Origin: an uncultured Muribaculaceae bacterium
GTDB lineage: Bacteria > Bacteroidota > Bacteroidia > Bacteroidales > Muribaculaceae
Length of the DNA: 64,000 nt
Assembly: GCA_905233915.1 (NCBI GenBank)
Contig: CAJOFM010000007.1
Location: 84,891 to 148,890, forward strand
Reading direction: 5' to 3'
Every line of letters begins with the position of its first letter. Position 1 is the first letter of the stretch. Below, in pieces: positions 34,886-43,799 of this stretch. Made by a program: the position numbers and the translations under genes. Below the pieces are notes generated by a model, which saw only the letters and a list, made by a program, of their open reading frames with translations, was not told where the DNA came from and made no database searches.

Positions 34886-35398
34886 ATGGCCGAGAAAATG
34901 ACAGAAACTATGATACCTTGTGTAAACGACATCCGCTTGTTTTTGACCGATGTTGACGGTACGCTCACCGATGGCGGTATGTATTATGGAAGTGACGGCA
35001 CCGAGTTCAAGAAGTTCAATACCCGCGACGGTATGGGACTGCAACTGCTGCAGCAGACTGGTGTCAAGGTGGGTATCGTTACCAGCGAGAACACGGCCAT
35101 CAACGTGAATCGTGCTCGCAAATTGAAACTGGATTACCTGAAGCAAAGCGCACGAGATGGTGGAAAACTTGCCGCTGTCAATGAGATATGTGCTGAAATG
35201 GGAATTACCTTGCAACAGGTGGCCTATGTGGGTGACGACGTGAATTGTTTCGATCTCTTGGCTGCAGTGGGCTGGGCGGCATGCCCCGCCGATGCTTGTG
35301 ACAAGGTCAAGTCTATAAAGGGAATCCATATCCTGCAACGTCGTGGCGGTGACGCCTGCGTGCGTGAGTGGATCGATCAGATATTAGCAAAATCATAA
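34886..35398 (+). CDS. kdsC: KdsC-like HAD phosphatase
   Basis: 170 residues, cap-less HAD hydrolase. The nucleophile motif is FLTDVDGTLTDGG with Asp22 and Asp24. The other loops are GIVTSENTAINVNRA and YVGDDVNCFDLLAAVG. It fits 3-deoxy-D-manno-octulosonate 8-phosphate phosphatase, the Kdo step of lipid A-core biosynthesis. The same fold also occurs in phosphatases of acylneuraminate and related pathways, so substrate assignment is inferred. It is in a tight run with the GT2 gene (3 nt) and galE (13 nt). Confidence 0.8.
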   Translation: MAEKMTETMIPCVNDIRLFLTDVDGTLTDGGMYYGSDGTEFKKFNTRDGMGLQLLQQTGVKVGIVTSENTAINVNRARKLKLDYLKQSARDGGKLAAVNEICAEMGITLQQVAYVGDDVNCFDLLAAVGWAACPADACDKVKSIKGIHILQRRGGDACVREWIDQILAKS

Positions 35399-35411
35399 AA
35401 ACAAACTGATA

Positions 35412-36446
35412 ATGAAAGGTAAGATTTTAGTGACTGGCGGAACCGGTTTTATCGGTTCGCACACCACGGTAGAACTGCAACAGGCAGGCTACGAGGTGGT
35501 GATTATCGATGACTTGAGTAACAGTAACATCGAGGTGCTGGACGGCATCGAGCACATTACGGGTATTCGCCCCGTGTTTGTTGAGGGTGATTGCACCGAC
35601 CGTGCCGTGGTCCGTAAAATGTTCGAGGACAACCCCGGCATTCAAGGCATCATCAACTTTGCGGCTAGCAAAGCGGTGGGCGAGAGCATGGAGAAACCCA
35701 TTAAGTATTACCGCAACAACCTCAACATCCTGCTCAACCTGCTGGAGTTGATGCCCGAGTTCGGTGTCAAGGGTTTTGTGTTCTCGTCGTCGTGCACGGT
35801 TTATGGCGAGCCCGACAAGAACCCCATTACCGAGGACGCTCCCACCAAGAAGGCCACCTCGCCCTATGGTGCCACCAAGCAGATTTGTGAGGACATTATC
35901 CACGACGTCATCCGCAGCGGTAGCCCGATCAAGGCCATTCTGTTGCGTTACTTCAATCCCATCGGAGCCCATCCCAGTGCCGAGATTGGCGAGTTGCCCA
36001 ACGGTGTGCCCCAGAACCTGGTGCCTTACCTGACCCAGACGGCCATTGGTGTGCGCAAGGAGCTGAGCATCTTTGGTGACGACTATCCCACGCGTGACGG
36101 CTCATGCATCCGCGACTTCATCAATGTCGTTGACCTTGCCAAGGCCCACGTCAAGGCCTTGGAGCGCATGCTCGAGGACAAGAGCGACGAGTCGCTGGAG
36201 ATTTTCAATATTGGTACAGGAAACGGCGCTTCGGTGCTCGAGCTGCTGCATTCCTTCGAGCGTGCCACTGGCGTGAAGGTGCCTCACAAGATTGCCCCGC
36301 GCCGTCCCGGCGACATTATCCAGATTTGGGCCGATCCCAAGCGCGCCAACGAAGTCCTGGGCTGGAAAGCCGAGATCTCCCTCGACGACACCATGCTCAG
36401 TGCCTGGAACTGGCAAAAGAAACTTCGCGAACGCGGCATCATGTAA
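35412..36446 (+). CDS. galE: UDP-glucose 4-epimerase
   Basis: 344 residues, extended SDR. The NAD-binding motif GGTGFIGSHTTVELQ is at residues 9-23. The catalytic region has FSSSCTVYGEPDKNP and SPYGATKQICEDI (Tyr-x3-Lys). The sugar-binding motif LRYFNPIGAHPSAEIGE follows. It interconverts UDP-glucose and UDP-galactose, providing galactose donors for the surface glycans made by the neighbouring genes. A strong terminator follows, convergent with the PP-loop gene. Confidence 0.95.
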   Translation: MKGKILVTGGTGFIGSHTTVELQQAGYEVVIIDDLSNSNIEVLDGIEHITGIRPVFVEGDCTDRAVVRKMFEDNPGIQGIINFAASKAVGESMEKPIKYYRNNLNILLNLLELMPEFGVKGFVFSSSCTVYGEPDKNPITEDAPTKKATSPYGATKQICEDIIHDVIRSGSPIKAILLRYFNPIGAHPSAEIGELPNGVPQNLVPYLTQTAIGVRKELSIFGDDYPTRDGSCIRDFINVVDLAKAHVKALERMLEDKSDESLEIFNIGTGNGASVLELLHSFERATGVKVPHKIAPRRPGDIIQIWADPKRANEVLGWKAEISLDDTMLSAWNWQKKLRERGIM

Positions 36447-36468
36447 ACCCGCTACGGTAAAACACAAA

Positions 36469-36501
36469 GTGCGGCATCATCCCATCAGGGCGATGCCGCA
36501 C
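36469..36501. terminator. bidirectional terminator between galE and the PP-loop gene
   Basis: Perfect 10-bp stem GTGCGGCATC / GATGCCGCAC (36469-36478, 36492-36501), with moderately T-rich flanks. Confidence 0.85.
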
Positions 36502-36522
36502 TCGTTATAAAAGGAGTGTTTA

Positions 36523-37569
36523 TTAATTGTCAAGCATGTCAAGGAATTGCTCGGCGCACCACAGCTGCCACTTCTGGTTACCCGTCAACTGGTCCATCGG
36601 GATGTCCTGACGGAATTCAGGACGCTTGGGACCTTCCCAGTCCTTAAAGATCATATCCACTGGGCGCGGCATAGGAATCTTGTCAGGGACGGGTACCTCA
36701 GGATACTTCATCGCGTACAGTTCACGAATCAGATATTTGGGCTCACCATTACGTACACGGTTCAAGTCCAGTGGCTCGCTCATCACGAGTTGTGCGTAGG
36801 GGTCATAGTAGGGCATAACAGCTGTCTCAAACGCATTGAGATATGAGCTGGAACTCTCTATCGAGAAAACTTCATCCATGAAGGTCATGAAGTCGATGTT
36901 GTCACCTTGACGGTATTTCTCAAACAGTTCGCTCATGTCAACAGGGTGTGTCAATACCAGATTTGGATCAAGGAAGGTGTAACGCTTTACGAATTCGTCA
37001 AAATTCCAATCCTTGGCCAGCAACTTATCCATGCCACCAAAAATCAAGTCACTGCTCTCCCCAACGATTATGAGATCAACACCATCGGCTCTTGCCATCA
37101 TAGCGGCTTTGTAAATCTGAGGCTCAATGGAGTGGACAGGTGCGCACTTGCTCTCCATGACGATGGGCGTGAGCTCCTGGTAATCATCGAATGAGATATC
37201 AACAAAATGATGATTGAGCCCGAACTTTTTGCAATAATGCGCTGCACGTTCCTCGTCGGCATTGAAGACGCTAGTTCCTTGTGCCGTAAAGGTGTAGGCA
37301 TGGCTGCCTGGTTTGAGATATGAGGCCAGAATAGCGCTGTCCATGCCTCCCGATAACAGGATGCCGATATTGGGATAATGGGCATATAGCTCATCAAATT
37401 GCCGTTGTATCTCGCGGTCAATATCTCTAGCGGTAGTAACGGGTATTCGTTCATTTGCTGGGATTGACTCGATGAGGTCATGATTCATTCCCTCGGCAAA
37501 TTCCATCTCGTCTTTCCAAATGTAGCGGAAAGCGATGTAAGAACTCAAACAAAAATCTTTGTCAATCAT
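36523..37569 (-). CDS. asparagine-synthase-like PP-loop protein
   Basis: 348 residues. The PP-loop ATPase motif GILLSGGMDSAILASYL (SGGMDS at 73-78) and the later IIVGESSDLIFGG fit the synthetase domain of asparagine synthase. No N-terminal glutaminase (no Cys2 nucleophile) is present, so it must take its amino donor elsewhere or catalyse a different ATP-dependent ligation. It lies 21 nt downstream of the TagD-like cytidylyltransferase on the same strand, so an operon is likely. That points to modification of a nucleotide-activated surface-polymer precursor. The substrate is unknown. Confidence 0.75.
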   Translation of the reverse strand: MIDKDFCLSSYIAFRYIWKDEMEFAEGMNHDLIESIPANERIPVTTARDIDREIQRQFDELYAHYPNIGILLSGGMDSAILASYLKPGSHAYTFTAQGTSVFNADEERAAHYCKKFGLNHHFVDISFDDYQELTPIVMESKCAPVHSIEPQIYKAAMMARADGVDLIIVGESSDLIFGGMDKLLAKDWNFDEFVKRYTFLDPNLVLTHPVDMSELFEKYRQGDNIDFMTFMDEVFSIESSSSYLNAFETAVMPYYDPYAQLVMSEPLDLNRVRNGEPKYLIRELYAMKYPEVPVPDKIPMPRPVDMIFKDWEGPKRPEFRQDIPMDQLTGNQKWQLWCAEQFLDMLDN

Positions 37570-37590
37570 GTTTTGGTTATGTTTATGTGA

Positions 37591-38025
37591 TTATTTAACG
37601 TCATGTAATTCATCACCGCGCACGGCTTTCAGGGCCTTGGTGATCTGCGTTGACGAAACGCCCTTGGTGTATGGGAAATAGACGATTTTAATGCCTGCCT
37701 CAGCAAACTGTTTCTCATATTCCTGCCACTTCTCGGTACCGTACCAGTCGTCACCGACAAACAGGAACTTGGCGCCTAATTTCTTGCACGCCTCTAACTT
37801 GTCCATGTCATATTGGGGTACGGCAGCGTCAACATACTTGATGCTGCGCACAATCTCGATGCGGTCCTCGAAGGGAATCATTGCCTTCTTACCTTTGTAG
37901 GCGACTAATTCGTCAACTGTTACTCCAACGATGAGTTTGTCACACATACCCTTAGCATTCTTCAACAAGTTCAAATGCCCGATGTGGAAGAGATCATAAA
38001 CTCCTGTAGTGTATCCTATTGTCAT
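37591..38025 (-). CDS. tagD: glycerol-3-phosphate cytidylyltransferase-like protein (TagD family)
   Basis: 144 residues from ATG 38025, chosen because the family starts with MTIGYTTGVYDLFHIGHLNLL; a longer reading from 38100 would run through the promoter. The nucleotidyltransferase HxGH motif is HIGH at 14-17, and the C-terminal KGVSSTQITK corresponds to the RTEGISTT motif of TagD. It probably makes CDP-glycerol, or another CDP-alcohol, from CTP. Encoded divergently from a CDP-glycerol transferase-like gene, its likely user. Confidence 0.85.
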   Translation of the reverse strand: MTIGYTTGVYDLFHIGHLNLLKNAKGMCDKLIVGVTVDELVAYKGKKAMIPFEDRIEIVRSIKYVDAAVPQYDMDKLEACKKLGAKFLFVGDDWYGTEKWQEYEKQFAEAGIKIVYFPYTKGVSSTQITKALKAVRGDELHDVK

Positions 38026-38048
38026 ATGATAATTGTTTAGAATTGGTG

Positions 38049-38056
38049 CAAAATTA
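38049..38056 (-). promoter_or_regulatory. -7 element of tagD-like gene
   Basis: TAATTTTG on the minus strand, 23 nt before the ATG at 38025. Confidence 0.65.
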
Positions 38057-38089
38057 AGTAAAACTTTTTCAACTCCCAATAAAAAAGAG

Positions 38090-38097
38090 TACTTTTG
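38090..38097 (+). promoter_or_regulatory. -7 element of the CDP-glycerol transferase-like gene
   Basis: TACTTTTG, 22 nt before the ATG at 38120. Divergent to the tagD-like promoter, about 33 nt away. Confidence 0.65.
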
Positions 38098-38119
38098 CAT
38101 AAATAACTACACTTATATA

Positions 38120-39382
38120 ATGAACCACAATAGTCTCATATTTAAGGCGGCAAATTACTTTTGGCTGCATTTGTGGAAATATAAGGCCAATGAACGACAA
38201 CATAAGCGTTACGTCAAAGACATTTCTGGACGAACGCCTATTAATGTTGTCTTTATGGCTATTGATGTAGCTCTTTGGCGTTACCAGCATGTATATGAAA
38301 TGATGGCTGCTGACAATCGTTTTAACGTGAACATTGTGCTCACACCATGCATAGTGCGTAACTATGAACGTGACTTAGAGTCTCTTCGTAACTATTTCGA
38401 AGAACGAGGCATTCCCTATATTGATTATCGGTCAGAAGTGGGACCGATTGATATTCGTAGCCGCTTGAATCCTGATGTCATGTTCTACACTCAGCCTTAT
38501 GAGTACTTGCTTCTCCCGGAATATGATTGCCGACGGTTCTTTGATCGCCTTGTCTGCTATATGCCATATGCATTTTGGACGTTTGCTACATTTGCTTATA
38601 ATCTTCATTTTTGCAATCGTGCATGGCGTTTATACTATCCATTGGAATCTTACCGGCAGTCTGCAGTGAATCAAGCCTCAAACCATGGGCGTAACGTGCG
38701 GGTGGTGGGCTATGCCAACGCTGATGATTACTTGAAAAAAGAACATACGGATGTGTGGAAACCGATGGCTGATGGCCAGCAGCGCAAGCGCATTATTTGG
38801 GCACCACATTTCACAATAAAGCACATAGAGGGCTCTATACCGGCACGTTCCAATTTCTTGTGGATGGCTCAGTTGATGGTTGATATTGCTCAAACCTACA
38901 GCGATAGGTTACAAATCGCCTTTAAACCTCACCCGTCATTAATGACACAGCTTTACAGTCATCCCGATTGGGGAAAGGAGCGCACCGATCAGTATTATGA
39001 ATTGTGGCAGCAGATGCCTAATACGCAGCTAGAGACTGGCCAATATGCCGATTTGTTCATGACCAGTGATGCCATGATTCATGATAGTGGCTCCTTTGCC
39101 GTGGAGTATCACTACTCGCAAAACCCCGTGATGTTCATGTCCAAAAACATGGATGACACGCTTTCCACTCAGAGTGACTTTGGCAAGCAGGCCTATGCGA
39201 TGCATTACATTGGTGCTAGTGAACAGGACATCCGTCACTTTATTGATGATGTGGTGCTTGGCGGTAATGACCCGATGCGTCCACAGCGAGAGCACTTTTT
39301 CAAGGACTATCTATTGCCTCCTGGTGGGAAGAGTGTTGCACAGAATGTAATAGACGATATTGTGAAGTCACTGAATCTGTGA
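38120..39382 (+). CDS. CDP-glycerol glycerophosphotransferase-like protein (TagB/TagF type)
   Basis: 420 residues from ATG 38120; a start at 38033 would pass through both divergent promoters. The C-terminal half has the GT-B pattern of the TagB/TagF family: IIWAPHFTIKHIEG, then IAFKPHPSLMTQLYSHP, and the C-terminal DLFMTSDAMIHDSGSFAVEYHYSQNPVMFM (S-D-x(n)-D-S-G-S-x-x-x-E). These enzymes transfer glycerol (or ribitol) phosphate from the CDP-alcohol. No transmembrane segment is evident, so it is probably membrane-peripheral. The coding sequence looks more AT-rich than its neighbours, consistent with recent transfer of the glycan genes. Confidence 0.8.
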   Translation: MNHNSLIFKAANYFWLHLWKYKANERQHKRYVKDISGRTPINVVFMAIDVALWRYQHVYEMMAADNRFNVNIVLTPCIVRNYERDLESLRNYFEERGIPYIDYRSEVGPIDIRSRLNPDVMFYTQPYEYLLLPEYDCRRFFDRLVCYMPYAFWTFATFAYNLHFCNRAWRLYYPLESYRQSAVNQASNHGRNVRVVGYANADDYLKKEHTDVWKPMADGQQRKRIIWAPHFTIKHIEGSIPARSNFLWMAQLMVDIAQTYSDRLQIAFKPHPSLMTQLYSHPDWGKERTDQYYELWQQMPNTQLETGQYADLFMTSDAMIHDSGSFAVEYHYSQNPVMFMSKNMDDTLSTQSDFGKQAYAMHYIGASEQDIRHFIDDVVLGGNDPMRPQREHFFKDYLLPPGGKSVAQNVIDDIVKSLNL

Positions 39383-39450
39383 CATGAATGATTCAGTACC
39401 ATTAATAGTCATTGGTCGTTTTCTCTAGATGGAGAATAGATATTTTTATG

Positions 39451-39458
39451 TACCTTTG
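39451..39458 (+). promoter_or_regulatory. -7 element of flippase-acyltransferase operon
   Basis: TACCTTTG, 36 nt before the flippase ATG. Confidence 0.6.
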
Positions 39459-39494
39459 CATTTCGATATGTTGAGAAGTAGGCACTGAAATAGC

Positions 39495-40943
39495 ATGGCA
39501 ACTCAAGAGACATTAAAGGAGAAGACGGCCCGTGGACTGCTGTGGGGCGGCATGAGTAATGGCCTGCAGCAGCTGTTGGGGTTGTTATTCGGCATTGTGC
39601 TGGCCCGCAAGTTATCTCAGGCTGACTATGGCATGATAGGCATGCTTGCCATCTTCTCGGCGGTGGCTGCTTGCATGCAGGATGGGGGCTTCATTTCGGC
39701 CCTGAACCGCAAGAAGGTGGTGACCCATCGCGACTATAATGCAGTGTTCTGGGCCAGTGTGCTCACCAGTATAGTCTTTTACCTGCTATTCTTCTTTTTA
39801 GCCCCTCTCATCGCTCGTTTCTATGGGGAACCAAGACTTACAGCGCTGGCCCGTTATTCGTTTCTAAGTTTCTTGTTCGTCAGCTTCAGCATCGCCCCGC
39901 GTGCCTATATATTCCGGAATATGATGGTGCGACAGAGCAGCATCATCGCTCTCGTCTCAATGGCCCTGTCGGGTATTGTGGGAATTATTATGGCTTATCG
40001 AGGCTATGCCTATTGGGGCCTGGCCACACAAAATATTGTTTTCACCCTTAGTGTGAGCGTTTTGAATTACTGGTTCTCGGGTTGGCGGCCCACGTTACAC
40101 ATCGATTTGAATCCCATTCGTGAGATTATCGGTTTCAGCAGCCGTCTGATAATAACCAACATCGTCACGGCAGTTAATACTAATATCTTGCCAGTGCTGC
40201 TGGGCCGATTTTATACCGCTAACCAGGTTGGTGATTTTACCCAAGCCAACAAATGGAATACAATGGGTCACTCTCTCATTACCAATATGCTCTATGGCAT
40301 AGCGCAGCCCCTGCTCACCAAGACTGAAGATGATGCGGCTCGGCAGAAACACGTTTTTCGCAAACTGCTCCGCTTCACTGCATTCGTGTCATTTCCTGCC
40401 ATGCTCTGCTTGGCGCTTGTCAGTGAGGAATTCATTGTCATCCTGATAACCGAGAAGTGGCTATCGAGTGCTCACATCCTGCGCGTGTTGTGTGTGGCCG
40501 GCGCGGTAATGCCTATCAGCTACCTCTTTTCCAATCTGCTTATCAGCAGGGGGCGTTCTGGGGTTCACATGTGGTGCACTATTGGGTTGTGCGTTTGCCA
40601 ATTGTTGTGCATCGGCTTGTGTGTGCCTTATGGTATTAGCCGAATGGTTCTGGTGTTTACTGCCGTTAACGTCTTGTGGCTGGGAGTGTGGTTCTGGTTT
40701 GCACGCCGCGAAATTGGCTTGAGTGTGAGAGAGGCAGTCGGTGATATAGCTCCTTATGTGATATTATCGGTCGTAATTGTTGTCGCAACCCATTTCTTGA
40801 CAAGCGGGATCAGCAACATTTATCTCTCCCTTTTGGCTAAGGTGTTGATGGTTGGCATCTCCTATTGTGTTGTGCTCTGGTTATTGGGATCGACCATCTT
40901 TAAGGAAACAGTATTGTTTATTACTAAAAAGAAAATTGAATGA
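39495..40943 (+). CDS. lipopolysaccharide/polysaccharide flippase (Wzx/MOP family)
   Basis: 482 residues with about 12-14 hydrophobic segments. The start (TARGLLWGGMSNGLQQLLGLLFGIVLARKLSQADYGMIGMLAIFSAV) is the classic first helix pair of the MOP polysaccharide exporter family. Basic loops (RGYAYWGLA...) and the second half (FRKLLRFTAFVSFPAMLCLALVSEEFIVILITEKWLSSAHILR) also match. It should flip a lipid-linked glycan across the inner membrane. Its stop overlaps the acyltransferase ATG by 4 nt. The surrounding genes suggest the glycan may carry glycerol phosphate and acyl groups. Confidence 0.88.
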   Translation: MATQETLKEKTARGLLWGGMSNGLQQLLGLLFGIVLARKLSQADYGMIGMLAIFSAVAACMQDGGFISALNRKKVVTHRDYNAVFWASVLTSIVFYLLFFFLAPLIARFYGEPRLTALARYSFLSFLFVSFSIAPRAYIFRNMMVRQSSIIALVSMALSGIVGIIMAYRGYAYWGLATQNIVFTLSVSVLNYWFSGWRPTLHIDLNPIREIIGFSSRLIITNIVTAVNTNILPVLLGRFYTANQVGDFTQANKWNTMGHSLITNMLYGIAQPLLTKTEDDAARQKHVFRKLLRFTAFVSFPAMLCLALVSEEFIVILITEKWLSSAHILRVLCVAGAVMPISYLFSNLLISRGRSGVHMWCTIGLCVCQLLCIGLCVPYGISRMVLVFTAVNVLWLGVWFWFARREIGLSVREAVGDIAPYVILSVVIVVATHFLTSGISNIYLSLLAKVLMVGISYCVVLWLLGSTIFKETVLFITKKKIE

Positions 40944-41971
40944 TGACACAAGACAAGAAGTCTCGTGACAGTAATATGGAGTTGCTGCGGCTGGTAGCAA
41001 TGCTTCTCGTCATGGTGATACATGCCAGCTATCGTGCTTTGCCCAGCCCTACGCCTGATAGTATTGCCGCCGCTCCAGTGTCATCTCTCCTGCAGATTAT
41101 AACCGAGAGCTTTTCAGTGATGGCTGTCAACGTGTTTGTGATGCTTTCGGGTTGGTATGGCATAAGATTGCGATGGAACCGCTTAGCCGAACTGTTTTTC
41201 CAAGTGCTGTTTTTCGGCATCTTGTGCTTGGGAGTGCTATATGCTTTTACTGGAGTTCTACCGGAAAATGCGGCCAAGTCGATTCTGATGTTGGGAGAGA
41301 AAGACTATTGGTTCATTAAGACCTATATTGCGCTGTATTTGTGTTCGCCAGTGCTCAATGCTTTCGTGGAAAAGGCAACAAGCAAACAGATGGCTTTGCT
41401 GCTCGCATCGCTTTTCACTTTCCAGTGGGCGTTCGGATGGGTCTTTGAGGCGACTTCTTGGCTCAAGGCGGGCTATTCGCTCCCGTCATTCATGTGTCTA
41501 TACCTGCTGGCAAGGTACATCAGTTTGCACAGGCCTCGTTTTTCCCAACATAGCCCATGGAGAGACCTCGCTGTATACATCGCCGTGTGCAGTATTGTGG
41601 CAGCGGCATTCTTCTTCTTGAAGCGCTACTTCAACCTGGGCGGATTGCTCTTCTTCTATAACTCGCCCACGACAATCGTTTCGGCAACAGCCCTGCTACT
41701 GTTCTTCAGTAAACTTAAATTGCGTAGCCGTGTGATAAACTGGCTGGCTGTTTCTGCGTTGGCTGTATATCTCACGCACTCTAGCAGTTTTATCGGTAAA
41801 TTTTATGACCAACAGATTCTGGCATGGCATGAAACCGTGCCACGCCCCCTGTTCATCTTCTATGTTTTTATTTTGATTGTTTGTGTCTTCTTTGGCTCCA
41901 TCTTGATTGATAAACTGAGGATCATGTTATGGCAGCCACTGGGGAAATGGCTAAACAAGAGTTTAAAATGA
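40940..41971 (+). CDS. membrane acyltransferase (acyltransferase 3/OafA-type)
   Basis: 343 residues, about ten membrane helices. The N-terminus SNMELLRLVAMLLVMVIHASYR has the conserved catalytic R-x(n)-H pattern of acyltransferase 3 proteins. FVMLSGWYGIRLRWNRL also fits. Such proteins O-acetylate, or otherwise acylate, polysaccharides at the inner membrane. It is translationally coupled to the flippase (4-nt overlap), and a perfect 16-bp terminator hairpin follows. Confidence 0.88.
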   Translation: MMTQDKKSRDSNMELLRLVAMLLVMVIHASYRALPSPTPDSIAAAPVSSLLQIITESFSVMAVNVFVMLSGWYGIRLRWNRLAELFFQVLFFGILCLGVLYAFTGVLPENAAKSILMLGEKDYWFIKTYIALYLCSPVLNAFVEKATSKQMALLLASLFTFQWAFGWVFEATSWLKAGYSLPSFMCLYLLARYISLHRPRFSQHSPWRDLAVYIAVCSIVAAAFFFLKRYFNLGGLLFFYNSPTTIVSATALLLFFSKLKLRSRVINWLAVSALAVYLTHSSSFIGKFYDQQILAWHETVPRPLFIFYVFILIVCVFFGSILIDKLRIMLWQPLGKWLNKSLK

Positions 41972-42002
41972 ATCCATTTGAGAAGAACGAAGCGGTAATA
42001 AG

Positions 42003-42050
42003 AATCATCCCGCTCATCTAATGCAATCGCACGTGATGAGCGGGATGATT
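42003..42050. terminator. strong bidirectional terminator
   Basis: Perfect 16-bp inverted repeat AATCATCCCGCTCATC (42003-42018) / GATGAGCGGGATGATT (42035-42050), between the acyltransferase gene and the convergent protease gene. Confidence 0.9.
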
Positions 42051-42077
42051 ATTCTTAAATATCCTTTCGCTAGTGGA

Positions 42078-43748
42078 TTAGTTGTTGAGGATGTAGGCGA
42101 TCAGGGTGGTAACATCATTGACGTTGAGTGTTACCTCGCTGGGGTGACTGTTCAGAATGTAATTGATCAGGGTGGTTACGTCGTTGACGTTGAAGGGCTC
42201 GTTAAACTTGGCAACGTTGCCCACGACAACGAGTTGGCCTTCGGCATGGCTGACGGTTTGCAAAGCATTTGCGTCAGTCGTGTAGTAGTTAAACTGCAGG
42301 TCATAGGTGCCAGATGCCAAATCGGTTGGCAACTTGATCGTTCCGTCCACGGCGCTACCCTGTACAAAGCTGTTCTTGTTGACATTCACAGGACTGCTGC
42401 TGGCGATGCGTGATCCATTGGCATCGGCCAATGCAAATGCAAAGTTCAGGCCGTTATAGCTTGTTCTGAAGGTCACGTTCTGAGCCTGGGCACTGAGCGA
42501 TTCGCCCAGCACGAGCAGGTCGCTGTTTGCATTCAATGCATCAGCATCCACGATGCAGTAGGTGGGCGGCTGGATGCCTGTGATCATCTCATGGTCAGAG
42601 CTGAAGTTGAGCTGGTCGCCATCGCGGTGAATCATGCTCAAGGTTGTACTTACATACCAGCCGTCGCAGGTGCCATACCAACCCAAATTGAAGTGGAAAT
42701 AACCGTTGCTGTTATAACCATCACAAATGAAGGCATGGCCACCATTTTGAGGGTCATTGGCAGAGTAGAGGATGGGACGGCCAGCATCCAAGTCGGTCTT
42801 GATCATGGCTTCCCATTGTGCTGTGGTGTAGCCTGAGCTCCACCAGCTACCACCACCTCCTTTGCTGTAGCGCTGAGAATTGCTGAAGCCAAAATTTTTC
42901 ATTGCAGACAACTGGTCGGTGGTATATGCACCGCTGCCATCAGGGTCATACTGCATTTTAACTGCTTGGCCGCAATAACGACCCAACTTGGCTACTTCTT
43001 GTGCCTGTGCATCGGTGTAGGTGTCCTGAACGAGCTGGCTGTTGTCATAATCCCAGTGGCAATAGGAATCGAGCAGGAGGCTGTAGTCAAACGTAGTGGC
43101 AGGAAGGCCGCTTACGGTACCGTAGCCACTGAGATAGTAACTGTTAATAGCCGCGCAGCTGGTGGGATACTGCCAGTAGTTCATGACTTGGGCCATTGCA
43201 GTGGCAACACACCCCACGGCGCTATACTCTCCCCTCATTACCGGGCACAGTAAGTAGTAAGGCAGTTCCTGACCCCAAGTGGTCTGGATGAGTGGTTCCA
43301 CACCGCCTGTTGCGGTCAGCTTAGTGTCGTTGGCAATGACAAGGTCATTGCCTTTGTAGGTCTGCAGGAACTCTATCTCTTTCTTGTAGCTGTCCAGCAA
43401 GCCCTTGAGCGTGGTGGGCAGGTTGTTGAAGTCGATATGGCCCTTGTCGCTGTAACCCAGGACTTGGACGGCACGGTCCTCACCGGCGATGATGACAAAA
43501 CCGCCGCCAGTGATGTTGAAGGCATAGTAATCGTTGGCTCCTGCTACCTTGGCTGAAGGCTCTGCATGAGCAAGCTTGATGTCGGACATGGCTGGTGCTC
43601 TTAAAGAGCCAGGTGCTGTTGCGGCATGTTGTTTAAGGAAACTGTTGGCTGCCGCACGCGCTGCGGTAGCGTTAATGTTGCCTGCATTGGCCGCCGTGAA
43701 TGCCGATACAGCCAGCAGACTTGCACAGAAGAATTTAAACATTCTCAT
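42078..43748 (-). CDS. C10 family (streptopain-like) secreted cysteine protease
   Basis: 556 residues. Signal peptide at 1-22 (MRMFKFFCASLLAVSAFTAANA). A prodomain of about 130 residues with the inhibitor-type pattern (ARAAANSFLKQHAATAPGSLRAP; YYAFNITGGGFVIIAGEDRAVQVLGYS) follows. In the peptidase C10 domain, Cys180 in EYSAVGCVATAMAQVMNYW and His338 in GGHAFICDGYN are the catalytic pair. After a beta-sandwich tail come two repeats (NVNDVTTLINYILN, NVNDVTTLIAYILN) that look like dockerin type I units lacking the full Ca-binding loop residues. The protein degrades extracellular proteins; its target is unknown. It has a close tandem paralogue just upstream. Confidence 0.9.
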   Translation of the reverse strand: MRMFKFFCASLLAVSAFTAANAGNINATAARAAANSFLKQHAATAPGSLRAPAMSDIKLAHAEPSAKVAGANDYYAFNITGGGFVIIAGEDRAVQVLGYSDKGHIDFNNLPTTLKGLLDSYKKEIEFLQTYKGNDLVIANDTKLTATGGVEPLIQTTWGQELPYYLLCPVMRGEYSAVGCVATAMAQVMNYWQYPTSCAAINSYYLSGYGTVSGLPATTFDYSLLLDSYCHWDYDNSQLVQDTYTDAQAQEVAKLGRYCGQAVKMQYDPDGSGAYTTDQLSAMKNFGFSNSQRYSKGGGGSWWSSGYTTAQWEAMIKTDLDAGRPILYSANDPQNGGHAFICDGYNSNGYFHFNLGWYGTCDGWYVSTTLSMIHRDGDQLNFSSDHEMITGIQPPTYCIVDADALNANSDLLVLGESLSAQAQNVTFRTSYNGLNFAFALADANGSRIASSSPVNVNKNSFVQGSAVDGTIKLPTDLASGTYDLQFNYYTTDANALQTVSHAEGQLVVVGNVAKFNEPFNVNDVTTLINYILNSHPSEVTLNVNDVTTLIAYILNN

Positions 43749-43799
43749 AATTTGGAAGTTGATTAAAGATTAAGATATAAATGGTAAAAAAAGATAATT

